This document shows, piece by piece, positions 22,549 to 34,320 of a DNA stretch of 64,000 nt. Every line of letters starts with the position of its first letter. Positions within the stretch are counted from its first letter, which is position 1. The stretch is from Plectrocnemia conspersa (Eukaryota; Arthropoda; Insecta; Trichoptera; Polycentropodidae), in assembly GCA_009617715.1 (NCBI GenBank), contig VTFK01000188.1:1240001-1304000 (forward strand), read 5' to 3'. Below the pieces are notes generated by a model that was given only the letters and a program-made list of their open reading frames with translations, was not told where the DNA came from and searched no databases. The position numbers were made by a program, and so were the translations under genes.

Positions 22549-24384
22549 TACATATGTTTACATTCATCATAAATAACTACACATTTTTTTATAAGCAAAA
22601 TCTAATCTATTTTCTTAAAAAAATACTGAGAAAAATATATTTTTTGTATCTGAAATTAATATACAATTTTCTTTGTAGAGAAATCTAATGCTAAAATATC
22701 TATAAAAAAACAATTTATATAACGATATTGAAAAGCGTTTCTTATCAATTAAAAATCTTTAATACTCAATCTAATTTTATGAAACGATCATCGTGTTTGT
22801 ATTCCTTATCGATTCTAAATTGTACACATTGCGTATAATAAAAGACTTGGTTCAGCAATTTCCATTTTCAATTATTAAAAACCTCTCCGATCGTTAATTG
22901 ATTTTTATTTCCATCATTGAAAAGGAGCCGATTTTCCAAGAACAAACTTTTCTCAAAGTAACGAAGGCTTTATTAATACGCACATTCAAAGTGGCCGTGC
23001 TCGATGGATTTTCCCCGAAATGTTAATTATATTTTTAAGTGTATGATTTCATTACATTCTCCATTTGAGCATTAATTATTTATTTATTACATCACGTTGA
23101 TGTCTTTTTTTATATCATCATCTACCCAATAAAAAATGCGGATTATATATTTTTTGTTTTGAAATAGCTCCGGTTGTGATTTGATGATGTTTAAAAAAAA
23201 TCGCATAGGCGTAATGATAATCGTCATTATTACGGTAAATTACGTTTGACCACAATCCGACATACGTATACGCCGACGTAAAAAGAAAGTGAGCCGGATG
23301 GGAAAAAAACGCCGAATGAGAACGATCGAGAGCGAAACATGAATAGCGACGTGATATATCAATATGCGATATGTATGATATACATATACAGTGTGACCCT
23401 AAAAGTTATTTCTAATGACGTTATTCTCACATGATTATGGGTTATTATACGTCAACGTTTTAGGCATTGGTGGATAAATTAAACTTATTTTTAGATCTAT
23501 TTATATTTTGAGTTTTTGGGTACATGTGAGTGGTCATTTTATGACGGAATTACGCGATATAGTAACTTGGTTACATAACTCTACGAGACAGTGCAACCCT
23601 TTTGATTAAAGTGGTTCGGATAAATATGTTCAATGTATTTTGATCTCTGTATGTCATATTTGTATTGTATTATATTAGTTATTGTACATTGCACATGGAT
23701 GAAAAGTATAACGGTCGGGTGAAAGTAGTGTGGTCGGATAATGTGAACGTTTGCTAAACGCTCATGTACTTATAAAGTCGTAATTTGTTACCGTGTGAGA
23801 AAGTGTGTTAATTTTCACCTTTAGTAATGATGTCGACTTTTCCGTTGTTCGACCCGATTGAAAATTACGTCATTCAGTTTATGTCATTTGGTCGATCGGT
23901 CAGATCAGCGTTTATAAATCGTTTATGGTTTGCGGTTTATTTCACTTAAATGATGAGTACAGTTATAAATTCTGGTTATTATAAACTGGATAATAATTTA
24001 TTTTAATATATGAAATACATATTTTTAATCTCAATTAAAAATATTCGTGGTTAACCTACTTTGTCTACTGACATGATACTAAATGTGTCGATATAACATT
24101 ATTTTCCTCATATACATTCTTTTTCTGTAAAAATAGTCAAATTATAATTATCATATTATACGTTAACAAATATATTTAGATTGAAATCTAATATAAAACA
24201 TCTTTATGGTGTCATTAGTTTATGAGCATTTTACCATTGCTTTAAATTATATGCAATACATACATAATAACAGTTTAAAAAAATAAGAGGTTCACTAAAA
24301 TTAGAGAACATTGATTTTATTTAAAATAAATAATATCAATGACATTTTAGAGCAGCATATTAGCGCATATCAATTAAATTATAT
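22549..24384. other. AT-rich spacer with a balanced island
   Basis: No gene supported. The stretch 23225-23400 is GC-richer (CGACGTAAAAAGAAAGTGAG and nearby), and 23700-23930 is moderately balanced. Nothing repeats elsewhere in the window that I could match. Confidence 0.4.
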
Positions 24385-24945
24385 TTTTGCTAGTAGAAAC
24401 ATATATCTCTATTGGTGAAAATGTTTTTGCACTTTACTATTGAAAATATATATTTACCAAAAAATACAAATTCACTGTAACATTTATACATCTGATTTAA
24501 ATAAACAATGATAAGGATGTAAAAATATATATTACTACATATAGAAAAGTTTAAATCATATAATTGTACTAACACCTGCCAGATAATTAATATTTTCACT
24601 GGTGAAAATATATATATATATACTGGTGAAAATTTATTCCTATATAATTTTACTGAAATGCCATATTTAAAAAAAATATTTTCGGGATGGATTAGAGTTT
24701 TTCTAGATTTTCCTTTAGGAATAACCACATGGAACTGAATGAATTATTTATTTATTTTTCTGCGTTAAATCTAATTGACAAATTACCTATAACATAGTCT
24801 ATAAAAACAAAACTGGTTTGCTTCTTGTTTATGTATCTGATCTGAATTTTCAGATCGAATACCTAAATTTACTGCTAATAATTTACATTTCTTGAATATT
24901 TTTTCTCATGTCTAATATTTTTTAAGCGTTCAAAAAGCAATAATT
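24385..24945 (+). repeat. Repeat C copy 2
   Basis: Aligns along its whole length with 18340-18955: TATTGGTGAAAATG, TTCACTGTAACATTTATACATC, AACACCTGCCAGATAATTAA, TTTCACTGGTGAAAATATAT, TTTTACTGAAATG, AGGAATAACCACATGGAA, TTTTCAGATCGAATACCTA and GCGTTCAAAAAG. The 112-codon minus-strand frame here (24390-24728) is just this repeat read through. Two similar copies about 6 kb apart in the same orientation. Confidence 0.8.
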
Positions 24946-24949
24946 ATTG

Positions 24950-25006
24950 AATAATAAACGATAAAATATAAATACATTTAATATTTATATTTTATCGTTT
25001 ACTATT
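24950..25006. repeat. 25-bp-arm hairpin
   Basis: Arms 24950-24974 and 24982-25006 match at 24 of 25 positions (AATAATAAACGATAAAATAT and on) around a 7-nt loop. It sits exactly between repeat C copy 2 and the start of repeat E copy 2, so it may be the foldback part of one of them. Confidence 0.8.
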
Positions 25007-25012
25007 CGATTT

Positions 25013-25115
25013 TCGTATAGTTGAACATAGCTTTGTAATTGCCGAAATTCCAGGAATTACACATGTTTCCGAGTTAATATTGTGCAGCTGTGGACTTACT
25101 TTCTCATCGAATATT
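25013..25115 (+). repeat. Repeat E copy 2 (partial)
   Basis: GTTGAACATAGCTTTGTAAT, TGCCGAAATTCCAGGAATTA and GCAGCTGTGGACTT match the family E core at 43005-43085 nearly base for base. Only about 100 bp of the unit is present. Confidence 0.75.
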
Positions 25116-25306
25116 TGTATAGTTACTTAGCCACATGATTGATGCAAATATTAAAAATAGCTGTCTCAAAATGTCAGATATTGAATATTTGTTTTGAGTG
25201 TTACTACACACACGCTGTTTTAGATTCAACAATCATCTTAATTTTTTAAATTTCAAATGATAATATCCATTCATAACCCATGTCAAATAGTGGTAGAGGT
25301 GATAAG
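25116..25306. other. Spacer
   Basis: No gene; short balanced AT-rich sequence between repeat E and the tandem repeat. Confidence 0.4.
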
Positions 25307-25680
25307 ACCACAAACGAAGCGATTATTTACGTCACTGTGAGTTCGGTAGTAGAATAGGTAAAATTAAATAACATTTTTGCTCTATATTTAGTACACTAAA
25401 ATTATATATAAAGATTGTGCTTAATATAAAATGTTCAGTGACTATATTTAATAAGGAAACGTTGACATTTTACCTATATTTACGTTTACCACAAACGAAG
25501 CGATTATTTACGTCAGTGAGAGTTTAGTAGTATAATAGGTATAATTAAATATCACTTTTGTTCCATATTTAGTATACTAAAATTATATATAAAGAGTTTG
25601 TTATATTGTGCAAAATATAAAAAGTTCAGTGACTATATTTAATATGGAAACGCTGACATTTTACCTATATTTCTATTTAT
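25307..25680 (+). repeat. Two-copy tandem repeat, 181-bp period
   Basis: Units start ACCACAAACGAAGCGATTAT at 25307 and 25488. They share TTTACGTCA, GTAGTA(G/T)AATAGGTA, ATTTAGTA(C/T)ACTAAAATTA, TTCAGTGACTATATTTAATA and TGACATTTTACCTATATTT in order. High similarity suggests a fairly recent duplication. Function unknown. Confidence 0.85.
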
Positions 25681-26640
25681 TTTCCTGTAAATAAAAATAT
25701 TTTCTTTGTATTTAATAAATAATAAGTGTTACTTTAACATTGAATATATAATGTGTAGATAGTAAAAACTGTACAATAAAAAATTCTATACGGTAATAAT
25801 ACTATGAAAATATGTTTTTTTTATATTTATGTAGGAGTATAATAGCAAAAAATATAATATTTATGATTATTTTAAGTATGTATTTTCAAAGATATTATAG
25901 CATAAGCTTTTAGTATCTTGTATCAATCTTTATTGTTAATATTATTAGTCGACTATTTTTCAAATAGTACATGATCATACCATTTTAACAATAACATTTT
26001 AATCATGTGAAATATAATTGTAGCATAATATTTTAAACATATATTGTGTCGATAGTTTATATATTTAACTAGTTTGGTTCAAATTTATTAATAATTTTAC
26101 TCATCCTGTTATTACAAATTTATTTTAATATTTGGCTTTATAAAATATTTTTAGTGTCCTGTTTTCACGTATTGCAGTAGCAAGTTAGCAGTTGTCAGTA
26201 CGTCGCTGTTCAGCTTTAAACTTTCATTTAAGCCTAGAAATGACAGCCAGTCGCTACTGTTCATCGCTTAGGAGGAGTTCTTGCGACAGACAGACAGATA
26301 AAAACACAAGTATTTTCTACTTGATAGTATTGATTATCTTTAAAAAAATATGGGATTATTTTTTTAGTCCTGATTGATTTTAACTCATAAATATTAATAA
26401 TTTCTGTTGTATTTGTTTTATATAAATTACATTATATAGCTTATCATAAAAAAAAGCAATTTAAAATTGAATTATGCAGTGTTTATTGTTTATTTTTACT
26501 GCCAAATTAATTACGTTCACTTCAGTCATTCCAAGAAAAATAAATATTATTATCGATAAATAATTTGTTAGTTTTATATTGTATATGTTTGCTTTACTGT
26601 CTGTTATATTTGAACTATTTGTCATTTTGTAATAATTATT
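25681..26640. other. AT-rich spacer with a short balanced island
   Basis: 25681-26150 is very AT-rich. 26160-26305 is balanced, with ACAGACAGACAGATA at 26286-26300 and a chance 61-codon frame. 26310-26640 is AT-rich again. No gene recognised. Confidence 0.4.
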
Positions 26641-26642
26641 AC

Positions 26643-26790
26643 AATCCACTGCGGTAAAAGTTTCCGTTTCGTCGCGGTGTGGAACTCACGAACTCAATGA
26701 CACACTGAACAAACACTAATTACAATACAGTTGGAGAAACACTATAGAACGCATCATCGCACGATCACGCACTGTTATTGTTTTCCATGC
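26643..26790 (-). repeat. Repeat G copy 1 (inverted)
   Basis: The reverse complement contains TAATTAGTGTTTGTTCAGTG and on through TGTCATT, matching 37984-38010 with one change. Similarity extends both ways: CGTTCTATAGTGTTTCTCC versus CGTTCTAAAAGTGGTTCTCC, CCACACCGCGACGAAACGGAAAC versus CACCACACCGTGACGAAGCGG, and a GTGGATTGTAAT versus GTAGATTGTAAT end. The pair is 11.3 kb apart in opposite orientation. Confidence 0.75.
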
Positions 26791-27590
26791 GAAATTCCTA
26801 CGGAAAATACATTTTTTATAACATGAGAAGAAAGAGTACATTGTCTCATAATTATAACGCTTCAATCAACGTCAATGACTCATTTACTACGAGAAATTCA
26901 TAGATGATCTCCGTAGTTGTATATTATGTCACTTATGTTTTGTAATATAATCATATGTTATCATCATATACATACATAAATATAAATCTATTAATTTATT
27001 GATACATTCAATAATACACAGAGGCACGCTAATGAATTGATACCTGATCTATTCATTATAAATGATGAATACGCATTTCGAAATTTATTTATAGCTATGT
27101 CTACCAGATCCTCTATTATATACGATTATATAATTATGCTATGTTCTGGTTTCTGAATAGGAAAATCGGCACGACGCGACGCGGAAAACCAAAATGACCG
27201 TTTGTTTTCTATGTCGCTTTCGTTTATTCATAATAGGTGTACGTGTGAGAAATTCAGTTTTTTTTATAAAGCTTTTTGTGTTGTTGTTATTGTTGTTGAA
27301 AATGCAATTAGTGCTTCAGATTTGCCATTTCGAATAATGCCTCCACTTAACATTTGAACTGTTCTTGCGTCATTAGATGCTCATTCTGGTTAAATTTCGC
27401 GTTCAATCATCAATCAATCTTATTTGTGTGATAGTTATGAAATCTGCAGTTAAAATAGCATTCGCTGTCATTGAAGATGTTACTAAAAAATGGTGCAAGT
27501 CACGTTTTAATAATTATTCATTTAAAATTTTTTTTATTGTCATTGATTCTACAGATCTGATACTTTTAATGGTATTATTATAGTGTTATA
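26791..27590. other. AT-rich spacer
   Basis: TTG-type triplet repeats occur at 27279-27300. The 68-codon frame 27377-27583 shows no signature. Nothing else recognised. Confidence 0.45.
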
Positions 27591-28335
27591 TATTATAACT
27601 CTTTGCTTTCGTAAGTTCAACGAACCCTCATACGAGTTTTGATTCAGCAAGTATTTTTATGGACTAAGGCGATGGACACCCCTTTTCTTACATCTAATTA
27701 GCATAATCATATAAATAGGGGAATGTCCTTTGTTCGTCAGCATTCCTACTAATTACTTCAAACAATACGGTCAGTCGTCCGTCTGACGACGACCCCCCTT
27801 AAATACCGATTTTCATCGAGTACCCGCAAATATATAACAATAGGGTTTTTCTATCTCATAAGCTTATTTACCGACATTGTTTTATGAAACGATTTTAAGA
27901 TTACGCTCTAAAATATTGCAAATTTTGCTTCGAAGTTTCTTTCGTTATATTCCAATCCACAATCACACGTTCAATCTCTCTTTCGTATTCCGAATCCTAT
28001 ATCAATAAGACACGTGACTTGATTCCGAAGGTTACTTTGGAAATACATACCTACTTATCTTCTTCCCTATATATTCAAAAAAGCTCGATCAATGTATGAA
28101 TATGTTTTATAGTATCACATAATCGGCTATATAATTTTGTATATACTATAATCCTCGATCATTGATCTCAAAAGGTGCGTTTCGTTCTGAAAAGCAAATT
28201 CTACCCATAAATAATGCAAAAAATCGAACTGTCTGCTTATATGGCCTCGGGCCAACTCCGCCACCTTATTATATGCAGACACACATACATATACAATACA
28301 TAAAAAAAAGTGGAATTTCCTAATATTTATCATCT
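27591..28335. other. Balanced-composition block with TATA-like site
   Basis: Higher GC with few runs to about 28060. TATAAATA at 27710-27717 followed by GGGG and a TCAGTC initiator-like sequence at 27771 is promoter-like, but the spacing (61 bp) does not fit a TATA-Inr pair. Possible regulatory element; no gene seen. Confidence 0.25.
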
Positions 28336-29195
28336 TTCTTATTAATTTTTCTATCTATATTACTGCTTTTTTCATAGTCCTTCTTTTGTGCGATTTAATA
28401 TTCGATTTATTCGGTTGTAAAAATGTATTACCTTCAATCACGTTTTGTTATGTAAACAAATAAAATATGCTACATACATATGTCAGATAATGAATTGCGT
28501 TATATAATATTTATCAATATACATACATTTCCGTTTGAAAAAAATGAAGCAATAAAAACAATTAACAAGCGAAATTCCTAAATGCTGCTTCCCTTTGTTG
28601 TTTTCGTCGTGACGCACCCTTCGTAAATGCCTTTTCAGGTGCGGGGGATGAAAAAAAATGAGAGCCTACCTGACCCAACCCCCTTTTGTGGTCTCAGGGA
28701 TGCGTTGTTATTATTTTTTTGTACCAACCCAAACGGTATTACGATTACGGGAACAAAAAATATGTGAAATTCTTCAAAGCAAAAAAATATTATAATGGTC
28801 TAAATTCACTTTTCAAACTTGACCTTCACATGAAAAAAATGGTCATTTACTATGATATTTATGGCTTATATGCAGTCGTTTGATTGATCGCATGCAAAAT
28901 CGTGTCGTAGTAATTTTCTAAATGGCAGTATCACGAGCTTTGCATGCATTGCATATAAAATTCTTCATCGGCAATATCACGTATATGCTTACGAGATTAA
29001 TTTGTTTAATAATATTCTAAAACACAAAATGATTATTAAATATTTTCTTGTCGGTAATTTTCTTATTTCCAATTATATCTGGAGATTTGCCTCATTGGAA
29101 AGGGGCGGTGGATTTATATGGTTTAGATTTAATGCTTTTTGCAAGAGTAGATATTGTATGTTTAAAATCATGGTGAATCAATAATATAATATATA
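28336..29195. other. AT-rich spacer
   Basis: A GC-richer patch at 28570-28700 includes CCTTTTCAG|GTGCGG (acceptor-like, poor donor). Frames 28686-28883 and 29002-29184 are short and unrecognised. Confidence 0.45.
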
Positions 29196-29345
29196 TTATA
29201 TATAATTGTTCCAATATACATATATTATATACAATTGTTCGATCAGAAAATTCAGATCGAATACCTGAGCTTATTCCTAAAGGAAATATTCGAAGAATGT
29301 AAATTAGTAGCAGTACATTTAGGGCTGATTAAAGTGTTTTTTTTT
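29196..29345 (-). repeat. Repeat C distal-block fragment
   Basis: TTCAGATCGAATACCTGAGC, TATTCGAAGAATGTAAATTA and GGGCTGATTAAAGTG correspond to the distal block of repeat C copies (near 18855-18905 and 24850-24895), partly rearranged. It is preceded by two copies of an AATTGTTC-ended TATATA segment (29202-29242). Confidence 0.45.
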
Positions 29346-30640
29346 CATAGATTACTCTGTATACCTAAAAGGGTTATATAGAGATTATTAGTGTGACTCA
29401 TTATTTACTTATTGCTATCAATGTCGGTCATCGTGTTTCGTACATTTTAGAATATTATTTTTATATCTTACAAACTTGCATCAAATGTTATGGTTTTATG
29501 GTTAATCACTGTTCTATAATTTATATTGCCATGATCACATGTCTAATTTTTAAAAAGTAATTTGTAAGCGATATTTAATTTATAGTTTATACGATAATAA
29601 GGCCGACTTATTCCAGATAGTTTTGAAACTAATAATCTACAAAATATTAAAAATCATCTAAAATAGTTGAGTTTTTTACATGCACTAGCTGCGGTATATT
29701 TTGAGATTTATCAAATAGTATAATTTTGGTTATTCTTCTCATTTGATTGCCAAACTATTTTTTTAATATAAAACTTGATTACATTATTGATTATATTATA
29801 TAGAACAGTTAAAAATAAATTAAACTGTATCGTATTTGGAACTGTAAATCATCTGATTTGTATTGATTTATTTATTGTTTTAGGTAGACAGAATTTTATT
29901 ATTTTAGGTAAAAAATATATGTGTATAATTTATATGGAATATATCAGTTTTTGATCAGATTTCTATCACTCTTCTGAAAAGTTATTTTGGATTAGTAATG
30001 TCTATAAATCTAAAAAATAAATTCAAAAAATGCTCTGAAACGTATTTATTAAACGTTTATTCTTTTACATTGGATATTTGTCGTGGTTTTTTAGACCGAG
30101 TATTTAGGTGCAAATATTTTTTATCAGATCCTACGCATGTTATTGCTTGGAACAATATAGTTAATTGTAGATTTCCTGTTTTTAAAGATCTTCAATTTAA
30201 GAAACTGTTTACCTGCATTACATAATGATTCAAGATTATTCACTACCAACGAAACGAAACTATATTTATTTAAGCCAACAGGTTTTTACCTTAGGGAAAA
30301 TTAAAATAGCAACGTTCCAAACTAATTGGTTAAAACAACGTGTTGTATTTTTGTAAACCGCAAAAATACGTTGATTTATCACCGCTGTACAAATTTTGTC
30401 ATCTTATTTGCATCCAATTTTCGCAACTGGCATGTTTGCGGTTTCCAGCAACATGAATAATACTGAATAAACATACATAATGTAGTTATGTGACCAAAAA
30501 CATGTCTATGAAAAACTAAAAAAAACACTGATGTGTCCATGTCGCGCATGTTAACTAAAAACCTAACCAAACTTATTTTATATTTTTGATGTTTTGTTAC
30601 AATAAAAGCTCGTTCATTACAAACCGATAAATGGTTTATT
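29346..30640. other. AT-rich spacer with two intron-type signals
   Basis: TTGTTTTAG|GTAGAC (29876-29889) and TTATTTTAG|GTAAAA (29899-29913) are AG|GT juxtapositions 24 nt apart, weak candidate ratchet sites. A 75-codon frame 29998-30225 is Phe/Lys-rich and unrecognised. Confidence 0.35.
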
Positions 30641-31020
30641 ATGTTTTTTGCCTCAAAGCGACATATTAATCCGTGTTGAGCAAAAAAACAAGCGTCCGTG
30701 ACGGATTAAAAGAGTTACGAAGAATCGAGGGGGAAAGAGTGCGGTAGAGAAAAGTAGAAAAAACCGAGGGGGAAAAAATACCATCCTTTTGTCTTCGGCT
30801 CTTGTGTGCTCTATCGGCGTTTCTTTTTACCCTGCCGCTGCTCTTCTCTAGCACATGGTAAGAAAAAAACGACGTCAACATGGCCGCTCTTCAGCCATTT
30901 GAAAGATCACCGCACTTTTGTTGCGAGCGCTCGTAAATAATCCAAGTTGCAATGTGTCGAGTTTTTTTTAGTTGAAACGATTCACCCATTTCGCGCTCGA
31001 CAACGATGCTTAACTTTTTT
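30641..31020. other. Balanced-composition block
   Basis: GC-richer island with AGAGGG/GAGGGGGAAA purine words on the plus strand and CTGCCGCTGCTCTTCTC after them. A minus frame (30666-30881) is low-complexity Ser/Arg. Possibly regulatory; no coding evidence. Confidence 0.3.
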
Positions 31021-31980
31021 TGCCTTTTCAAATGTCAAGGTCAAATGATGTACACCGTATGTGTGATACATGCAAATCATAAACATATTTTGTAACATGA
31101 CAAGACTTATTAAATACGATACAAGTGATACAACGGGATAACAATCAACACACACGAAAATATATTGCAGCAACAAATTTATTGAAACTGAAAGTCTGAG
31201 AATCAGTAAACATTTTGTTAATTAATAGCTAAATTATAGTACAGTCTTGAATCAGTAGATGTCACTGTGCAGCTTGCGTCGATTTGTATTAAAAGTGTAA
31301 TTTATATTATTATTAAAAATACCGATCATTGTTGACTGAATTTATATTATTAGTAAAACTCTTCATACCTTGATTCTTTGTCTAAAATATTGTTTCACAA
31401 TAAAACGCATTGAGCCAGTCTTTAAAACAAAAAATTGCCACAAAGATTTATTATTGTTTCTTTATATATTTTTGATTGTATATAATAGTACATTTTTACC
31501 TCAATAAAATTTATTTTTTGAGCTCTACATTATATTTATGATTTTTTAAGTAGAAAAAATGGATTTTTTGCTATGAAAATTCCCACTACTATTTTATTAC
31601 AACATTATTAATTTTGTTATTATATTAATGAATAGATTTTACTCATGTAGATTTTGCTAGCATATGATTTTTTTTTTATTAGATTTGTTTTTAATAATTT
31701 TCTCTTAATCAGAGTTACATAAATATACGTATGTATGTATTTTTTTGCTGAGATTTAACTTAATTTTAATTTTTGCCACAACGCTTACGTACAAAATGTA
31801 TGCTGATATCAAAGCAGACAATCGTAATAAACATAAATTAGAATCTTTGGGGCAAACAATGTTGAATGAATTATAACTTCGGCGAAATAATACTGTCCTG
31901 GCATTTGTGCCAAGGGTGTTTATTTTGATATAAGATAAAATATGTTGTTAATAATTAATATTATGAAATAATTTTGTATA
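31021..31980. other. AT-rich spacer
   Basis: Nothing recognised. Confidence 0.5.
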
Positions 31981-31989
31981 TTTAAGTTA

Positions 31990-32110
31990 AGGTATACGTG
32001 AAGTCAGTCCGAAGCGGGCTGAACTCTGGATTCCAGACGTCGAGCTGGACCAGGGCTGACGCGAAGAGAGAAGCGGTTGCTTCTTCGATCTTCCCTGTCT
32101 ATCGTTGGTC
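31990..32110 (+). repeat. Repeat I copy 1
   Basis: GCTGGACCAGGGCTGACG ... GAAGCGGTTGCTTCTTCGATC (32044-32090) aligns with GCTGGATCAAAACTGACGAT ... GAAGCGGCTGCGTTTGTCCG at 61227-61275. Only about 50 bp is clearly shared, so this may be a short interspersed repeat or coincidental homology of two regulatory blocks. Confidence 0.4.
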
Positions 32111-33370
32111 TTTAGCTCTTCATGGTTTCATTCAAGTTCTTTATATGTTGTGGAGCTAGTGTCATGAATGAAAATTATCATGTATCGGTTTCTATACACA
32201 TGCGCTCAATTTTTGCTGCAACAGCGAATTGTGATGATCGTTGGATGTAATTGTATTAATTGTTTTCATATAAGGTGTTTGGGATTGCGTCTGACCGTTA
32301 AATAACTGAGTTTCATGTTGAATAATACAACAGGGCTTGTGGATTGAAAATAACCCGAAAAGCTTATTGTGGTAATTTTCAAGCGATAAACCCTAAAAAT
32401 GTATTTATGTTATAAACTGTATAAACGTGTGGCTTTTAATACGTAAGAGGTTTTGTTTCTGACGCTCAGCGCGTCAATTTCACTAATGATTTTTAAAATT
32501 GCTTACGGATTTAAAAGTAATTAAGTCGATATGCCAGACAATATATTTACATTCGAATAAAAGTTCGGGTATTTTGTTCTCGCGTTTAGCGAAACACTTT
32601 ATTCCGTATTTATTAATGCTTAACAACAAATAACCAGTTGTTTAAAAAAAAACGCTGCGTCCATATATCACGGACGACAGCGGTATAAGAACGAGCCGAA
32701 TACTTCTGATCGGTTTGATCTAACCAGTAGTTTTACTGAGTATGTCCCAAACAAATCATAACAACAATATACATTTATCTGCTAGAAAAGAAAAATTTTA
32801 GATTAAATATTAATGTATAATATATTATATATAATATAACAAAATATTATTTTGTAACGATGTTCATACTGGAAAATTAAATATAATTTATTATTAAATA
32901 ACTTAAAATCATTTGAGACTCAAGTGTAACATAATATATCATGATCTTCAAAATGTAATTTAAATTGATTTTTAATTATATGAAAATAAAAAATCGACAA
33001 ATATTTATATTTATATTTGTGTCAACTAAAACTATTTTTTTTTTTATAATTTAATTGTAATTAATGTTATTGATTGTTTCTTATTAGCTTCTTACTGTTA
33101 ATATCGATTAATACAAAGCAACACATAATAGCTTATGATAAAAAATGAATTAAATTCAAATCCACATGATTCTCACTTTAATTAAAACAAAAATCGTTCT
33201 GAGAAACGACATTAATAATATTTTTGCTATAATTTCGATCGATTATAGTACTTAGGGCTCTATTTAAAAGTATTTGATTTATGAAATATAAATTCATATG
33301 TGCCAATACTTGCAGCTTTTTTTTTGATCCAGATTAATTTAAATTATTTTTTAGATAGATTCATGCCAGA
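32111..33370. other. AT-rich spacer
   Basis: No gene. TATA-repeat sequence occurs at 32815-32845. A small balanced patch lies at 32560-32740. Confidence 0.45.
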
Positions 33371-34320
33371 ATGTTATTGTTATTCTATTCTACATGAATA
33401 AATTCGACAGTATATTTGTACATACACATATGAAGTCAATTTCAACCTTGAAATATCCAAGTTCCCAAATATATATAAGCGTAAATTACGTAGTAATGCA
33501 TTATGTATGCATTTTTTAACACATGACGTCATCGAATAAATTTTATGCACCCCCTTATTCGCACGAGTGTCGTTATGCAAATATTGATTTATCGTCGTAT
33601 AAATAACGATGCATTGTTATTTGCACATAAAACGTCAATTAAACATTCCAACGAAATGCGATACTAGATCGTTAACCGATACTTAATGAATTTGACCGTA
33701 GAGGTTAAACGCTGGCACGTGTCAATTTGCTCTAATGAGAATTATATTATAATATCCAACTAATTGTTTAATAATAATTTATTTATTTTTACTCCTTACC
33801 TAAAGCGATTTTAATGGTCAGGATGTACTACAGATGACGACAATTTAGAATAGACAATTTTTTGTGACTCCTCACCCTCTTACTTAATAGCAGATGGCTT
33901 TTAACCATTGTTAACGCTCGTCTTTTTTTGTCCGAGCGCACACAACACTGGCGTTATCCGGCATTGTGGAATATTTATTTTTTCTGTATTTGGACGGCAG
34001 GTATGCCGTGATGTGGCTGGGCAGGTAGAATTGGACCAGTTTTGGGAACGAATCCGTATGACCTCTAATCGACATTGAGGCCCCACGTATATATAATGCG
34101 TGTATTTATATGCGCATAATTCTAGCACCTCTCTGTCCGACCAGCCGACCGTGCGACAGATTCACTCCAGTTAAATTTAACCGGCTAGTTAAAACGAGCA
34201 AAATTGGATACTTCAACCTCGCGAGTTAATTGGGACTGATGCATAACTATCGTAGACTACGGTTGAAATTTTAAATCAGAAAGTGCCTCTAAACTTGAAA
34301 CTTCAAAGCTCGACGAAGGG
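33371..34320. other. Balanced block with POU and Exd/Hox-like sites
   Basis: From 33540 to 34310 the composition is balanced. A perfect POU octamer ATGCAAAT (33575-33582) is followed two bases later by TGATTTAT (33585-33592), a form of the Exd/Hox bipartite site. A CACGTG E-box is at 33716-33721. Such clustering resembles a developmental enhancer, but each motif is short and could occur by chance. The 75-codon minus frame (33901-34128) has no recognisable domain. Confidence 0.3.

Noticed and set aside
24390..24728. 112-codon minus-strand frame
   Set aside because: It lies entirely within repeat C copy 2, and the equivalent region of copy 1 is not open; Ile/Tyr/Phe-rich composition is an AT artefact.
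27700..27780. TATAAATA plus TCAGTC as a core promoter
   Set aside because: The two elements are 61 bp apart rather than about 30, and no transcript or exon follows convincingly.
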